Notes under the pieces: generated by a model
Seen by the model: only the letters and a program-made list of their open reading frames with translations
Database searches by the model: none
Told to the model about the DNA's origin: nothing
Translations under genes and position numbers: made by a program
Assembly: GCF_000383595.1 (NCBI RefSeq)
Contig: NZ_KB911581.1
Location: 1,951,342-2,015,341 of the forward strand
Origin: Streptomyces bottropensis ATCC 25435
Lineage (GTDB): Bacteria > Actinomycetota > Actinomycetes > Streptomycetales > Streptomycetaceae
DNA: 64,000 nt
Direction: 5' to 3'
Shown here: piece after piece, positions 55,520 to 64,000 of the stretch
How positions within the stretch are numbered: position 1 is the stretch's first letter
Layout: each line of letters opens with the position of its first letter

Positions 55520-56642
55520 CCGGGGCAGGCCCCGCGGTGCCGCTCCCACCACCGCCGCCGAGAACCTGCTGCCCACGGGTCTGCGGCGGTCCGGCGGGGC
55601 CGCCCGGCCGAGCCGGGTGGAGCGGCGCAGGCTCGCCCGCAAGATCAAGCGGCGCAGGCGTCGTTCGGCGGTCAAGGAGATCCCGCTCCTCGTCGGCGTC
55701 GCCGTCCTCATAGCCCTGGTCCTGAAGACCTTCCTCGTCCAGGCGTTCGTGATCCCGTCGGGATCCATGGAGCAGACGATCCAGATCGGCGACCGCGTCC
55801 TGGTCGACAAGCTCACGCCCTGGTTCGGCTCCGAGCCCACCCGAGGTGACGTCGTCGTCTTCAAGGACCCGGGCGGCTGGCTGGAGGACGAGCAGACCAC
55901 CGCGTCCGGCGAGGACCCCGTCGTCATCAAGCAGATCAAGGAAGGCCTGCAGTTCATCGGACTCCTTCCGTCCGACGACGAGCAGGACCTGATCAAGCGG
56001 GTCGTCGCGGTCGGCGGCGACACCGTCAAGTGCTGCGACACCCAGGGACGCGTCACGGTCAACGGCATGCCGCTGGACGAGACGGCGTACATCCACCCCG
56101 GCAACCAGCCCTCGACACAGCAGTTCCAGGTGACCGTGCCCCAGGGCCGGCTGTGGGTGATGGGCGACCACCGGGAGAACTCCGCGGACTCGCGCGCCCA
56201 CCAGAACGACGATTCGAAAACGGCGCAGTTCGGCGGTACGGTCCCCCAGGACGCCGTCGTGGGCCGTGCCGTGGTCATCGCCTGGCCGGTCGGCCACTGG
56301 GGGCAGTTGGAGGAGCCGGACACGTTCTCGGCCGTGCCGGGCGGGTCGGCCACCGCCCTCGGCGCTTCGCATAGGGTGGCGTCCGCGGATCGAAACGGAT
56401 TGATCCCTCTCCCGACCCCTGCGGAACTCCCGCTCGTTATGGGAGTGGTGGGCCTGCACCGGCTGTGGCGCGGGCGGCGGTACGGAGTGAGGAGTGGATG
56501 TGGGGGATTTGGCGGTCGGCGCACGGTCCGGACACGGTGGTTCCGAAGATCGGCCGGAGCGATCCGACGAGGCGGCTTCCCCGGCCGCGGAGAACGTGGA
56601 GGGCGCCGTGGGTTCCGAGGGTTCCGCCGACTCCGGGAATGA
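55512..56642 (+). CDS. sipX: Type I signal peptidase SipX
   Basis: 376 residues from ATG 55512; GTG 55503 is possible, and both overlap the sipW stop. The helix LLVGVAVLIALVLKTFLVQA precedes the catalytic Ser in IPSGSMEQTIQIGDRVLVDK and Lys in IKRVVAVGGDTVKCC. Box E is WVMGDHRENSADSRAHQ. A weak second helix near 310 (LPLVMGVVGLHRLW) is followed by about 60 Arg/Gly-rich residues that overlap the sipY coding region by 149 bases, so the true C-terminus may be shorter. Confidence 0.88.
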   Translation: MGNRGRPRGAAPTTAAENLLPTGLRRSGGAARPSRVERRRLARKIKRRRRRSAVKEIPLLVGVAVLIALVLKTFLVQAFVIPSGSMEQTIQIGDRVLVDKLTPWFGSEPTRGDVVVFKDPGGWLEDEQTTASGEDPVVIKQIKEGLQFIGLLPSDDEQDLIKRVVAVGGDTVKCCDTQGRVTVNGMPLDETAYIHPGNQPSTQQFQVTVPQGRLWVMGDHRENSADSRAHQNDDSKTAQFGGTVPQDAVVGRAVVIAWPVGHWGQLEEPDTFSAVPGGSATALGASHRVASADRNGLIPLPTPAELPLVMGVVGLHRLWRGRRYGVRSGCGGFGGRRTVRTRWFRRSAGAIRRGGFPGRGERGGRRGFRGFRRLRE

Positions 56643-57498
56643 CTCCCCGGGCCCGGCGGACGGTGGCGAGGACGCCCGGACCTCGGCCGACGACGGAGAC
56701 CAGCAGGCGAGGCCCAGGAAGAAACAGCGTTCCTTCTGGAAGGAGCTGCCGATCCTGGTCGGTATCGCGCTGGTGCTCGCCCTGCTGATCAAGACCTTCC
56801 TGGTGCAGGCGTTCTCCATCCCGTCCGACTCGATGCAGAACACGCTGCAGGAGGGCGACCGGGTCCTGGTCGACAAGCTCACCCCGTGGTTCGGCTCCGA
56901 GCCCGAGCGCGGCGAGGTCGTCGTCTTCCACGACCCCGACGGCTGGCTGAACGGCGAGCCGACCCTGGAGCCCAACGCCGCGCAGCGCGTCCTCGGCTGG
57001 ATCGGTCTGATGCCGTCCGCGGAGGAGAAGGACCTCATCAAGCGGGTCATCGGCGTCGCCGGCGACACGGTGGAGTGCAACGGCACGGGCCCGCTCAAGG
57101 TCAACGGCAAGGCGCTGAACGAGCCGTACGTGTACCCGGGCAACACCCCCTGCACCGTCGACGACACCGGTGGCCAGTTCAAGGTGAAGGTACCCGAGGG
57201 CAAAATCTGGGTCATGGGCGACCACCGGCAGAACTCACTGGACTCCCGCTACCACCAGAACGACAGCAACAAGGGCATGGTCCCCGCGAGCCAGGTCGTG
57301 GGCCGCGCCATCGTGGTCGCCTGGCCGCCCACCCGCTGGTCCACGCTGCCGATCCCCGACACCTTCGACCAGAACCTGAGCGCCGCCGCACCCGGCGTGC
57401 TCGGCCTCGCGGGCGCGGTGCCGCTGGTGCTGTGGCGCCGGCGCCGCCTTCTGGCCGCCGAAAGCCCGAGGGTTACTGGCACGCGTACCGCCGGGTAG
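56494..57498 (+). CDS. sipY: Type I signal peptidase SipY
   Basis: 334 residues from GTG 56494; GTG 56500 has the better-spaced GGAG. The N-terminal 75 residues are acidic and disordered. The first helix (LPILVGIALVLALLIKTFLV) is followed by the Ser site FSIPSDSMQNTLQEGDRVLV and the Lys site IKRVIGVAGDTVEC. A second helix (APGVLGLAGAVPLVLW) is at the C-terminus. In S. lividans SipY is the main signal peptidase. Confidence 0.93.
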   Translation: MDVGDLAVGARSGHGGSEDRPERSDEAASPAAENVEGAVGSEGSADSGNDSPGPADGGEDARTSADDGDQQARPRKKQRSFWKELPILVGIALVLALLIKTFLVQAFSIPSDSMQNTLQEGDRVLVDKLTPWFGSEPERGEVVVFHDPDGWLNGEPTLEPNAAQRVLGWIGLMPSAEEKDLIKRVIGVAGDTVECNGTGPLKVNGKALNEPYVYPGNTPCTVDDTGGQFKVKVPEGKIWVMGDHRQNSLDSRYHQNDSNKGMVPASQVVGRAIVVAWPPTRWSTLPIPDTFDQNLSAAAPGVLGLAGAVPLVLWRRRRLLAAESPRVTGTRTAG

Positions 57499-57577
57499 GG
57501 TGCCGTCCCAGATCGCCGATCTGCCACGGCCCGCGAGGGGCCAGGACGGTCGATTCTCCGACCTGGGGAGCACTGGG

Positions 57578-58324
57578 ATGAGCGGGACGGCACATCGTAC
57601 GGACGAGGGCCACGGACGGCTCGGCAGCAAGCTGTCGGGACTGGCCGTGGCCCTCGGCTGTGTGCTTTTCATGGGCGGCTTCGTCTGGGGCGCGATCCTC
57701 TACGCCCCCTACACCGTGCCCACCGACTCCATGTCCCCCACCATCACCTCCGGGGACCGCATCCTCGCCGAGCGGGTCGACGGCGCCGAGGTCAAGCGCG
57801 GCGACGTGGTCGTCTTCCGGCAGGAGACCTGGGGCAACACCCCCATGGTCAAGCGGGTCGTCGCGGTCGGCGGGGACACGGTCGCCTGCTGCACCGACGG
57901 CAAGCTGACCGTCAACGGCAAGAAGATCGACGAGGGCTATCTGCCCCCGGGCGAGGACGCCGAGCTGACCGGCATCCCCGAGATCACCGTCCCCAAGGGC
58001 CGGCTGTTCCTCCTCGGCGACGAGCGCAGCGGTTCGCTGGACTCCACCGCCCACCTCACGGAGGCCGGCAACGGCACGGTGCCGCGTGCCCACGTGGACG
58101 CGCGCGTGGACGCCGTCGTGTGGCCCATGGAGGGCATGCTGGCCCGCCCCACGGGCTTCGAGAAGCTCGGAGGGCTCTCCTCTCCCGGCCCGCTGCGGCT
58201 GATCACCGCCGCGCTGATCGTGGGCATGGCGCTGGTCCTGGGCGGCGGGGCCTACGGACCCGTCGCCAAGCGGCTCGGCGGCCGTGGCCGCAGGACGCAG
58301 TCGGAGCCGGCCGTTGTCGGCTGA
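57578..58324 (+). CDS. sipZ: Type I signal peptidase SipZ
   Basis: 248 residues from ATG 57578 (MSGTAHRTDEGHGRLGSKLS) with GGGAG upstream. It has an N-terminal helix (LAVALGCVLFMGGFVWGAIL), the Ser site VPTDSMSPTITSGDRILAE, the Lys site VKRVVAVGGDTVACC and a C-terminal helix (LRLITAALIVGMALVLGG). It ends the four-gene cluster. Its stop region overlaps the NUDIX gene. Confidence 0.93.
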   Translation: MSGTAHRTDEGHGRLGSKLSGLAVALGCVLFMGGFVWGAILYAPYTVPTDSMSPTITSGDRILAERVDGAEVKRGDVVVFRQETWGNTPMVKRVVAVGGDTVACCTDGKLTVNGKKIDEGYLPPGEDAELTGIPEITVPKGRLFLLGDERSGSLDSTAHLTEAGNGTVPRAHVDARVDAVVWPMEGMLARPTGFEKLGGLSSPGPLRLITAALIVGMALVLGGGAYGPVAKRLGGRGRRTQSEPAVVG

Positions 58325-58829
58325 GGACACCTACGAGGGCGGGCTGCGCCGGGTGGCCCGGGTGATCCTGCTGGATCCCCGCGAGCGCATCCTGCTGCTG
58401 CACGGGCACGAGCCGGACGATCCGGCCGACGACTGGTGGTTCACGCCCGGCGGCGGCGTGGAGGGCACGGAGACCCGTGAGGAGGCCGCCCTGCGGGAAC
58501 TCGTGGAGGAGACCGGGATCACGGACGTGGAGCTGGGGCCCGTGCTCTGGCGGCGTCGGTGCTCCTTCCCCTTCGCCGGGCGGCGCTGGGACCAGGACGA
58601 GTGGTACTACCTGGCGCGGACCACCGATACGCGCCAGGTCGAGCCCCTCGACGGGAGTCTCACGGAGCTGGAGCGACGCAGTGTCGCCGGAGCACGTTGG
58701 TGGACGTGCGGGGAACTGGCCCGGGCGCATGAGACGGTGTACCCGACCAGACTCGCCGAACTGCTTCGCACACTGCTCGACGAGGGTCCCCCGGCCAGAC
58801 CCGTGGTCCTCGACACCGAAATCGTCTAG
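58314..58829 (+). CDS. NUDIX hydrolase
   Basis: 171 residues from TTG 58314, seven bases after GGAG; GTG 58284 is an alternative without a ribosome-binding site. The NUDIX box is complete: GGVEGTETREEAALRELVEE followed by TGI. WWFTPGGG and EWYYLARTTDT flank it. The substrate cannot be inferred. It overlaps sipZ by 11 bases and may be translated by coupling. Confidence 0.88.
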   Translation: MSAEDTYEGGLRRVARVILLDPRERILLLHGHEPDDPADDWWFTPGGGVEGTETREEAALRELVEETGITDVELGPVLWRRRCSFPFAGRRWDQDEWYYLARTTDTRQVEPLDGSLTELERRSVAGARWWTCGELARAHETVYPTRLAELLRTLLDEGPPARPVVLDTEIV

Positions 58830-58886
58830 GGGCTCGCGGGGACTGGCGCACAATGGTGGGATCGCACGGCTGAAGGGGAACATGCC

Positions 58887-59195
58887 ATGAGCGCCGAGGA
58901 CCTCGAGAAGTACGAGACCGAGATGGAGCTGAAGCTCTACCGGGAGTACCGCGATGTCGTCGGTCTGTTCAAATATGTGATCGAGACCGAGCGGCGTTTC
59001 TACCTGACCAACGACTACGAGATGCAGGTGCACTCGGTCCAGGGTGAAGTGTTCTTCGAGGTGTCGATGGCGGACGCCTGGGTGTGGGACATGTACCGGC
59101 CGGCTCGTTTCGTGAAGCAGGTGAGGGTGCTCACGTTCAAGGACGTGAACATCGAGGAGCTGAACAAGAGTGATCTGGAGCTGCCGGGCAGCTGA
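58887..59195 (+). CDS. DUF2469 protein
   Basis: 102 residues (MSAEDLEKYETEMELKLYRE). It is a very conserved actinobacterial protein with FKYVIETERRFYLTNDYEMQ and EVSMADAWVWDMYRPARFVK. The family is found beside rnhB, yraN and lepB genes in Actinobacteria and has no assigned function. No rnhB was seen between sipZ and it here. Confidence 0.92.
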   Translation: MSAEDLEKYETEMELKLYREYRDVVGLFKYVIETERRFYLTNDYEMQVHSVQGEVFFEVSMADAWVWDMYRPARFVKQVRVLTFKDVNIEELNKSDLELPGS

Positions 59196-59323
59196 CGGGT
59201 CCTCGGAGGCGGTGGGCCGCCATCCGTGTGGGTGACGAAGTTGTCCACAATCGGTTGGTTGTCCACCAAGATCCGCTAGCGGACTGATCTGCCCTCAGTG
59301 TTGGCGCCGGAGGTGGTGCCGAC

Positions 59324-59689
59324 ATGAACAAGGCACGAGGTGCACTCGGAAGGTACGGCGAGGAGCTGGCCGCACGGCGGCTGGCCGAGGCCGGGATGAC
59401 GGTCCTGGAGCGCAACTGGCGCTGTGGCAGGACCGGCGAGATCGACATCGTGGCCCGCGAGGGGGACGCGCTGGTCGTCTGCGAGGTGAAGACGCGCAGG
59501 GCCGGTTCCTTCGAGCACCCTATGGCGGCCGTCACGACCACCAAGGCACAACGGCTGCGCGGCCTCGCCGAACGCTGGCTCCAGGAACACGGGGGGAGCC
59601 CGCCGGGCGGCGTCCGCATCGACGTCGTCGGCGTCGTCCTCCCCGCCCGCGGCGCCCCCGTCGTGGAACACGTCCGGGGCGTGGCGTGA
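59324..59689 (+). CDS. yraN: UPF0102 / YraN-family endonuclease-like protein
   Basis: 121 residues ([20 protein letters not shown]). The nuclease-like core is complete: Glu in the first helix, Asp in [16 protein letters not shown] and E-x-K in [11 protein letters not shown]. Homologues are linked with DNA uptake and repair genes, as here with comM and dprA. Its stop overlaps the comM ATG by one base. Activity is not established for the family. Confidence 0.93.
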   Translation: MNKARGALGRYGEELAARRLAEAGMTVLERNWRCGRTGEIDIVAREGDALVVCEVKTRRAGSFEHPMAAVTTTKAQRLRGLAERWLQEHGGSPPGGVRIDVVGVVLPARGAPVVEHVRGVA

Positions 59690-61311
59690 TGGGATTCGCC
59701 CGCACATGCTCCGTGGCCCTCGTGGGTGTCGAGGGTGTCGTCGTCGAGGTCCAGGCCGACCTGGAACCGGGAGTGGCGGCCTTCACGCTGGTGGGGCTGC
59801 CGGACAAGAGCCTGACGGAGAGCAGGGACCGGGTCAGGGCGGCGGTGGTCAACTCGGGCGCCGAGTGGCCGCAGAAGAAACTGACGGTGGGACTCAGTCC
59901 CGCCTCGGTCCCGAAGGCCGGCAGCGGATTCGACCTGGCGGTCGCCAGCGCGGTCCTCGGCGCCTCCGAGCGGATCGACCCGCGGGTGCTCTGCGACATC
60001 GTGATGATCGGAGAGCTGGGACTCGACGGCCGGGTCAGGCCGGTACGGGGGATCCTGCCCGCCGTGCTGGCCGCCGCCGAAGCCGGATACGAGCAGGTGG
60101 TGGTGCCCGAGTGCGCCGCAGCCGAGGCCTCGCTGGTGCCCGGCGTCTCGGTACTGGGCGTGCGCACCCTTCGGCAGCTGATCGCCGTGCTGGCGGACGA
60201 ACCGGTGCCGGACGAGGAGCCCGACGAGGGCCGCCCGGACCCTCTCCTGGCGGGCCTTCGGCTGCCCGGCACGGGGGCGGCCACCGGCATGCACACCGCG
60301 GGAGCGGCCCAGCAGGACCTGGGCCACGACCTCGCCGACGTCGTCGGCCAGCTCGCGGCCAGGACCGCCGTGGAGGTGGCGGCGGCGGGCGGACACCACC
60401 TTTTCCTGGAAGGCCCGCCGGGCGCGGGCAAGACGATGCTCGCCGAGCGGCTGCCTGCCATCCTGCCGAAGCTGTCCCGGGAGGAGTCGCTGGAGGTCAC
60501 GGCGGTCCACTCGATCGCCGGTCTTCTGCCGGTGGGGAAACCGCTGGTGGACGAGGCGCCCTACTGCGCCCCGCACCACTCGGCCACGATGCAGGCACTC
60601 GTCGGCGGCGGCCAGGGCGTCGCGCGGCCGGGCGCGGTCTCCCTGGCCCACCGTGGGGTCCTCTTCCTCGACGAGACCCCCGAGTTCGGCAGTCAGGCCC
60701 TGGACGCCCTGCGGCAGCCGCTGGAGGCGGGGCACGTCGTGATCGCACGCAGTGCGGGAGTGGTCCGCTTCCCGGCGAAGTTCCTGATGGTGCTGGCCGC
60801 GAACCCCTGTCCCTGCGGCCGCTTCTCGCGGACGGACGACCTGTGCGAGTGTCCGCCCGCGTCCGTCCGCCGCTACCAGGCCCGGCTCTCCGGGCCGCTG
60901 CTCGACCGGGTCGACCTGCGGGTCGAGATCGACCGCGTCACCCGGTCCGAACTGACCCGGCGCGGGGCCCGGGGCGAGTCCACGGCGACCGTGGCCGACC
61001 GGGTGCGCGCGGCCAGGGAACGGGCGGCCGGACGTCTGCTCGCGACGCCCTGGCGGACGAACAGCGAGGTGCCGGGGCGTGAACTGCGCAGCCGGTGGCA
61101 CGCGACCCCGGGTGCGATGGACGAGGCCGAGCGCTGCCTGGAACGGGGAGTGCTGACCGCGCGGGGCCTGGACCGGGTGCTCCGCGTCGCCTGGACCGTC
61201 GCGGACCTCGTAGGCCACGACCGTCCGGACGCGACGGACGTCAACCTGGCTCTGCAGCTGCGCACCGGTGTCCCGCGCGGCGCGCCGATGGCGATCGGGT
61301 CGCTGACATGA
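59689..61311 (+). CDS. comM: Mg-chelatase-like AAA ATPase ComM (YifB)
   Basis: 540 residues from ATG 59689 (TGATG overlap with yraN). An N-terminal Lon-like domain (GLPDKSLTESRDRVRAAVVN, then GLSPASVPKAGSGFDLAVA) precedes an AAA+ core with Walker A GPPGAGKTMLAERLP and Walker B GVLFLDETPEF, and a cysteine set NPCPCGRF...CECPP. In Vibrio ComM is a branch-migration helicase used in transformation. Here it lies in the yraN-comM-dprA group common to many bacteria. Confidence 0.95.
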   Translation: MGFARTCSVALVGVEGVVVEVQADLEPGVAAFTLVGLPDKSLTESRDRVRAAVVNSGAEWPQKKLTVGLSPASVPKAGSGFDLAVASAVLGASERIDPRVLCDIVMIGELGLDGRVRPVRGILPAVLAAAEAGYEQVVVPECAAAEASLVPGVSVLGVRTLRQLIAVLADEPVPDEEPDEGRPDPLLAGLRLPGTGAATGMHTAGAAQQDLGHDLADVVGQLAARTAVEVAAAGGHHLFLEGPPGAGKTMLAERLPAILPKLSREESLEVTAVHSIAGLLPVGKPLVDEAPYCAPHHSATMQALVGGGQGVARPGAVSLAHRGVLFLDETPEFGSQALDALRQPLEAGHVVIARSAGVVRFPAKFLMVLAANPCPCGRFSRTDDLCECPPASVRRYQARLSGPLLDRVDLRVEIDRVTRSELTRRGARGESTATVADRVRAARERAAGRLLATPWRTNSEVPGRELRSRWHATPGAMDEAERCLERGVLTARGLDRVLRVAWTVADLVGHDRPDATDVNLALQLRTGVPRGAPMAIGSLT

Positions 61312-61349
61312 GGACGGCGGACCCGGGCTCGTCGGCGGGTGCGCCATGA
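61308..61349 (+). CDS. 13-codon intercistronic mini-ORF between comM and dprA
   Basis: ATG 61308 overlaps the comM stop (ATGA), and its own stop TGA 61347-61349 overlaps the dprA ATG (ATGA). The peptide would be [13 protein letters not shown]. Such an arrangement could pass ribosomes from comM to dprA by two successive overlaps. The peptide itself is probably functionless. Confidence 0.35.
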   Translation: MRTADPGSSAGAP

Positions 61350-62527
61350 CCGGCGGCGGGTGTGCCATGGACGGCAAGGGCCCGCCGGACGCCGAGCGGC
61401 GCGACCGGGCCTTCCTGGCCCGGGTCCTCGAACCCGGGGACGAACTCGGTGGGCGGTGGCTCCGGGAGTTCGGCGCCAGGGAACTGGTGCGCAGGCTCTC
61501 CGACGGCGGGCGTCCCCTGCCGGGCGCCTCGCAGAAGCGGTGGGCGGGGCTGTGCGCCCGCTCCGACCGCGCCGACCCCGAAGGGGACCTGGCCACCGCG
61601 CGGGCGTCCGGAGTCCGGTTCCTCGTGCCCGGGGACGCCGAGTGGCCCGGGCAGCTCGATGACCTCGGGGACGGGCGGCCCGTGGGGCTGTGGGTGCGGG
61701 GGAAGGCTCATGTGCGGATGTGGGCGCTGCGGTCGGTGGCTGTGGTGGGGGCGCGGGCCTGCACGGAGTACGGGGTCCATATGGCGGCCACGCTGGGGGC
61801 GGGGCTGGCCGAGCGGGGGTGGGTGGTCGTGTCCGGCGGCGCGTACGGCGTGGACGGGGCCGCGCATCGCGGGGCGCTCGGGGCCGGTGGTGCGACGATC
61901 GCCGTGCTGGCCTGCGGGGTGGACCGGCCGTACCCGAGAGGGCATGTGCAGTTGATCAGCCGGATCGCCGAACAGGGTCTGGTGGTGGGGGAGTTGGCGC
62001 CGGGTGAGCATCCGACGCAGAGCCGCTTCCTTCTGCGCAACCGGGTCATCGCCGCGCTCACCCGGGGGACCGTGGTCGTGGAGGCGGCCTACCGCAGCGG
62101 CGCGCTGGTCACGGCACGGGCCGCGCAGCGGCTGGGCCGCATCACGATGGGTGTCCCCGGCCCCGCGACCTCGGCCCTCTCGGCGGGGGTGCACGAACTG
62201 CTGCGGGGCGAGGCCGCCCTCGTGTCCGACGCCGCCGAAGTCGTCGAGCTGGTGGGCGACATGGGAGAGCTGGCGCCCGACCGACGGGGGCCCGTGCTCC
62301 CCCGTGACCTGCTGGAACCCGGCGCGCGGCAGGTCCTCGCCGCGTTGCCGGGGCTGGGGGCCGCGGCCCCCGACGAGGTCGCCCGGGGCGCGGGCACGAG
62401 CGTCGACGACGCGGTCGGGAGACTGTACGAACTCCGCGCACTCGGATACGTCGAACGACACGGCGACGGCTGGAAGTTGACACGCCAGGCGATGATCTCC
62501 GTCTCGCCGGATCACGGACGAGGTTGA
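61346..62527 (+). CDS. dprA: DNA-processing protein DprA
   Basis: 393 residues from ATG 61346; ATG 61367 ([12 protein letters not shown]) is an alternative. The Rossmann-fold core is typical: [48 protein letters not shown] and [22 protein letters not shown]-terminal winged helix ([20 protein letters not shown]) follows. DprA loads RecA on incoming single-stranded DNA in competent species. Streptomycetes are not known to be naturally competent, so its role here is likely recombination. Confidence 0.95.
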   Translation: MTGGGCAMDGKGPPDAERRDRAFLARVLEPGDELGGRWLREFGARELVRRLSDGGRPLPGASQKRWAGLCARSDRADPEGDLATARASGVRFLVPGDAEWPGQLDDLGDGRPVGLWVRGKAHVRMWALRSVAVVGARACTEYGVHMAATLGAGLAERGWVVVSGGAYGVDGAAHRGALGAGGATIAVLACGVDRPYPRGHVQLISRIAEQGLVVGELAPGEHPTQSRFLLRNRVIAALTRGTVVVEAAYRSGALVTARAAQRLGRITMGVPGPATSALSAGVHELLRGEAALVSDAAEVVELVGDMGELAPDRRGPVLPRDLLEPGARQVLAALPGLGAAAPDEVARGAGTSVDDAVGRLYELRALGYVERHGDGWKLTRQAMISVSPDHGRG

Positions 62528-62799
62528 CCGAGGGTGTTCGGCCGTCCGGGGGAACGCCGACAGCCTTGCGGTTTCCGGCAGTTGGCCTTTCGCGCCGGTC
62601 ACACAGTGCGATCACCCGAGCGCCGTGTGTCGTCCAGCGGAACGTATCTGCGCACCGGCGATCCGTCGGCCTTCGCGCAATGCGACTCCCCAGTCACGCT
62701 ACGCTCACGAGGATTCCGTCTCAGGACAGGCAACTCGACATCAGACCGACAGCTCACCCAGGCATCCCCAGTTCACGGCAGAACGGCACTAGGCGACGA

Positions 62800-63636
62800 A
62801 TGCCCCAGCACACCTCCGGGTCTGACCGGGCGGCGGTACCCTCCGCCGCTCGCGGCACCGTGCGCCCGCCCGCCCCCTCGACACTCGACGAGTTGTGGCG
62901 GACGTACAAGACGAGCGGCGACGAGCGGCTGCGCGAGCAGCTGATCCTGCACTACTCACCGCTGGTGAAGTACGTCGCGGGACGGGTGAGCGTCGGGCTG
63001 CCGGCCAACGTCGAGCAGGCCGACTTCGTCTCCTCCGGGGTCTTCGGGCTCATCGACGCGATCGAGAAGTTCGACATCGACCGCGAGATCAAGTTCGAGA
63101 CGTACGCGATCACCCGGATCCGCGGTGCCATGATCGACGAGCTGCGTGCGCTGGACTGGATCCCCCGTTCGGTGCGGCAGAAAGCGCGCAATGTGGAGCG
63201 GGCCTACGCCACCTTGGAGTCACGGCTCAGACGCACCCCGAGCGAGGGCGAGGTCGCCGCCGAGATGGGGATCGCGGTCGACGAACTGCACGCGGTGTTC
63301 AGCCAGTTGTCGCTCGCCAACGTGGTGGCGCTGGAGGAGCTGCTGCACGTCGGGGGCGAGGGCGGTGACCGGCTGAGCCTGATGGACACGCTGGAGGACA
63401 CCGCCGCGGACAACCCGGTCGAGGTCGCCGAGGACCGTGAGCTGCGCCGCTTCCTGGCGCGTGCCATCAACACGCTGCCGGAGCGGGAGAAGACCGTCGT
63501 CACGCTGTACTACTACGAGGGGCTCACCCTCGCGGAGATCGGGAACGTGCTGGGGGTCACCGAGAGCCGGGTGAGCCAGATCCACACGAAGTCGGTGCTG
63601 CAGCTGCGGGCGAAGCTGGCGAGTTTCGGCCGCTGA
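62800..63636 (+). CDS. whiG: Sporulation sigma factor WhiG
   Basis: 278 residues from ATG 62800 ([20 protein letters not shown]). It is a FliA-type sigma factor that commits aerial hyphae to sporulation. Region 2 has [20 protein letters not shown] and [20 protein letters not shown]; region 3 is [15 protein letters not shown]; region 4 ends with the helix-turn-helix [20 protein letters not shown]. The 272-bp gap after dprA is its likely promoter region. In Streptomyces it is held by the c-di-GMP-dependent anti-sigma factor RsiG, which is not in the window. Confidence 0.97.
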   Translation: MPQHTSGSDRAAVPSAARGTVRPPAPSTLDELWRTYKTSGDERLREQLILHYSPLVKYVAGRVSVGLPANVEQADFVSSGVFGLIDAIEKFDIDREIKFETYAITRIRGAMIDELRALDWIPRSVRQKARNVERAYATLESRLRRTPSEGEVAAEMGIAVDELHAVFSQLSLANVVALEELLHVGGEGGDRLSLMDTLEDTAADNPVEVAEDRELRRFLARAINTLPEREKTVVTLYYYEGLTLAEIGNVLGVTESRVSQIHTKSVLQLRAKLASFGR

Positions 63637-63695
63637 CCTGGTCGGGTGCGGATCGGTGCGGTGAGCTGCGGTGCGGTGAGGACGGGACGAGGTCC

Positions 63696-63858
63696 GGCGA
63701 TCGGCGGCCGCGACCGGCCATTGGCGACCGCGACGGGCGACCGCGACCGACAACCGGCGACCGCGACCGGCGACCGGGTCCGGCGACCGGGTCCGGGTCC
63801 GGCGATCAGTGTCCGGCGACCCGATGTCCGACGACAAGCGACCCAGCGACCAGCGATC
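63696..63858. repeat. Degenerate GCGACCG tandem-repeat tract
   Basis: About 160 bp made of imperfect heptad-like units: GGCGACCGCGACC, GGCGACCGGGTCC, GCGACCCAGCGACC and similar. They sit between whiG and the next gene. The tract carries stops in some frames, has no ribosome-binding site, and is probably non-coding slippage-prone DNA. Confidence 0.7.
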
Positions 63859-63940
63859 GTGGGTGTCGAGGACGCTTCCGTCGGGGCCGGCCGGGGGAAG
63901 GCACTCCCGTGTGCGGCGGTCCGTCCGTAGAGTGGTTTAC

Positions 63941-64000
63941 GTGCCAAGGATTCGAGCGGCCTCCGTGGCCGAGCACCGGTCGATGCAGCGAGCCGCCCTG
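63941..64000 (+). CDS. Start of a probable TetR-family regulator (cut by window edge)
   Basis: GTG 63941 opens a frame reading MPRIRAASVAEHRSMQRAAL to the edge. The basic start followed by AEHRSMQRAALL-like helix 1 is characteristic of TetR-family N-termini in Streptomyces. Only 20 residues are visible, so the family is a best guess. Confidence 0.55.
   Translation, partial: MPRIRAASVAEHRSMQRAAL

Overview
The window is a high-GC actinobacterial chromosome segment, almost certainly Streptomyces. It carries whiG, hupS, nsdA, ndgR, the sipWXYZ signal-peptidase cluster, an F420 biosynthesis gene and a histone-H1-like HU protein, with many GTG/TTG starts and tight ATGA overlaps. Gene order from ndgR-leuCD to whiG follows what I remember of the S. 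coelicolor SCO5550-5621 core region; no alignment was run. No phage, transposon, CRISPR array or biosynthetic cluster is visible.

Layout. 1-833: tail of an unidentified CDS (possibly HAD-like), then five tRNA genes (Gln-Glu-Glu-Gln-Glu) and a terminator. 834-2160: a divergent MerR regulator / DUF4188 pair around an inverted repeat. 2185-5230: ndgR divergent from leuCD. 5414-6490: a small conserved gene and hupS. 6523-13491: cofC, plsC-gpsA-ddl, a DUF3515 lipoprotein, a stand-alone Lrp-type ligand-binding protein and thiL-thiD. 13685-15856: rpmB and a FakA-like DAK2 protein. 16020-20839: a two-gene minus-strand cassette of a full-length HSP90 (HtpG-like) and a 985-residue TPR protein, which I do not remember at this site in S. 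coelicolor. 21035-28638: recG, rsmD, coaD, a SepIVA-like coiled-coil protein, DUF177, rpmF, rnc and mutM. 28611-31196: HxlR regulator, CAP-domain protein, acylphosphatase and a 66-residue coiled-coil protein. 31498-39184: smc, glcP, an LLM oxidoreductase and ftsY. 39292-46351: a PrimPol-fold protein, nsdA and the GlnR-type amtB-glnK-glnD operon. 46502-51712: ffh, a methyltransferase, an archaeal/eukaryal-type ProRS and a SprT-like metalloprotein. 52081-58324: rpsP-khpA-rimM-trmD-rplS and four signal peptidase I genes. 58314-63636: NUDIX, DUF2469, yraN, comM, dprA and whiG, then a degenerate tandem repeat and the start of a probable TetR gene.

How it works together. Most of the window is housekeeping: ribosome assembly and tRNA modification (rpsP, khpA, rimM, trmD, rplS, rpmB, rpmF, rsmD, rnc), the SRP/secretion axis (ffh, ftsY, four lepB paralogues), nitrogen sensing (amtB, glnK, glnD) and chromosome maintenance (smc, recG, mutM, dprA). 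Developmental genes (hupS, nsdA, whiG) are interspersed. The features least explained by core function are the HSP90-TPR cassette, a Streptomyces intergenic palindrome apparently absorbed in frame into smc near the hinge, an archaeal-type ProRS without its usual zinc cysteines, a PrimPol-like protein with a degraded metal site, and several undescribed palindromic operators.
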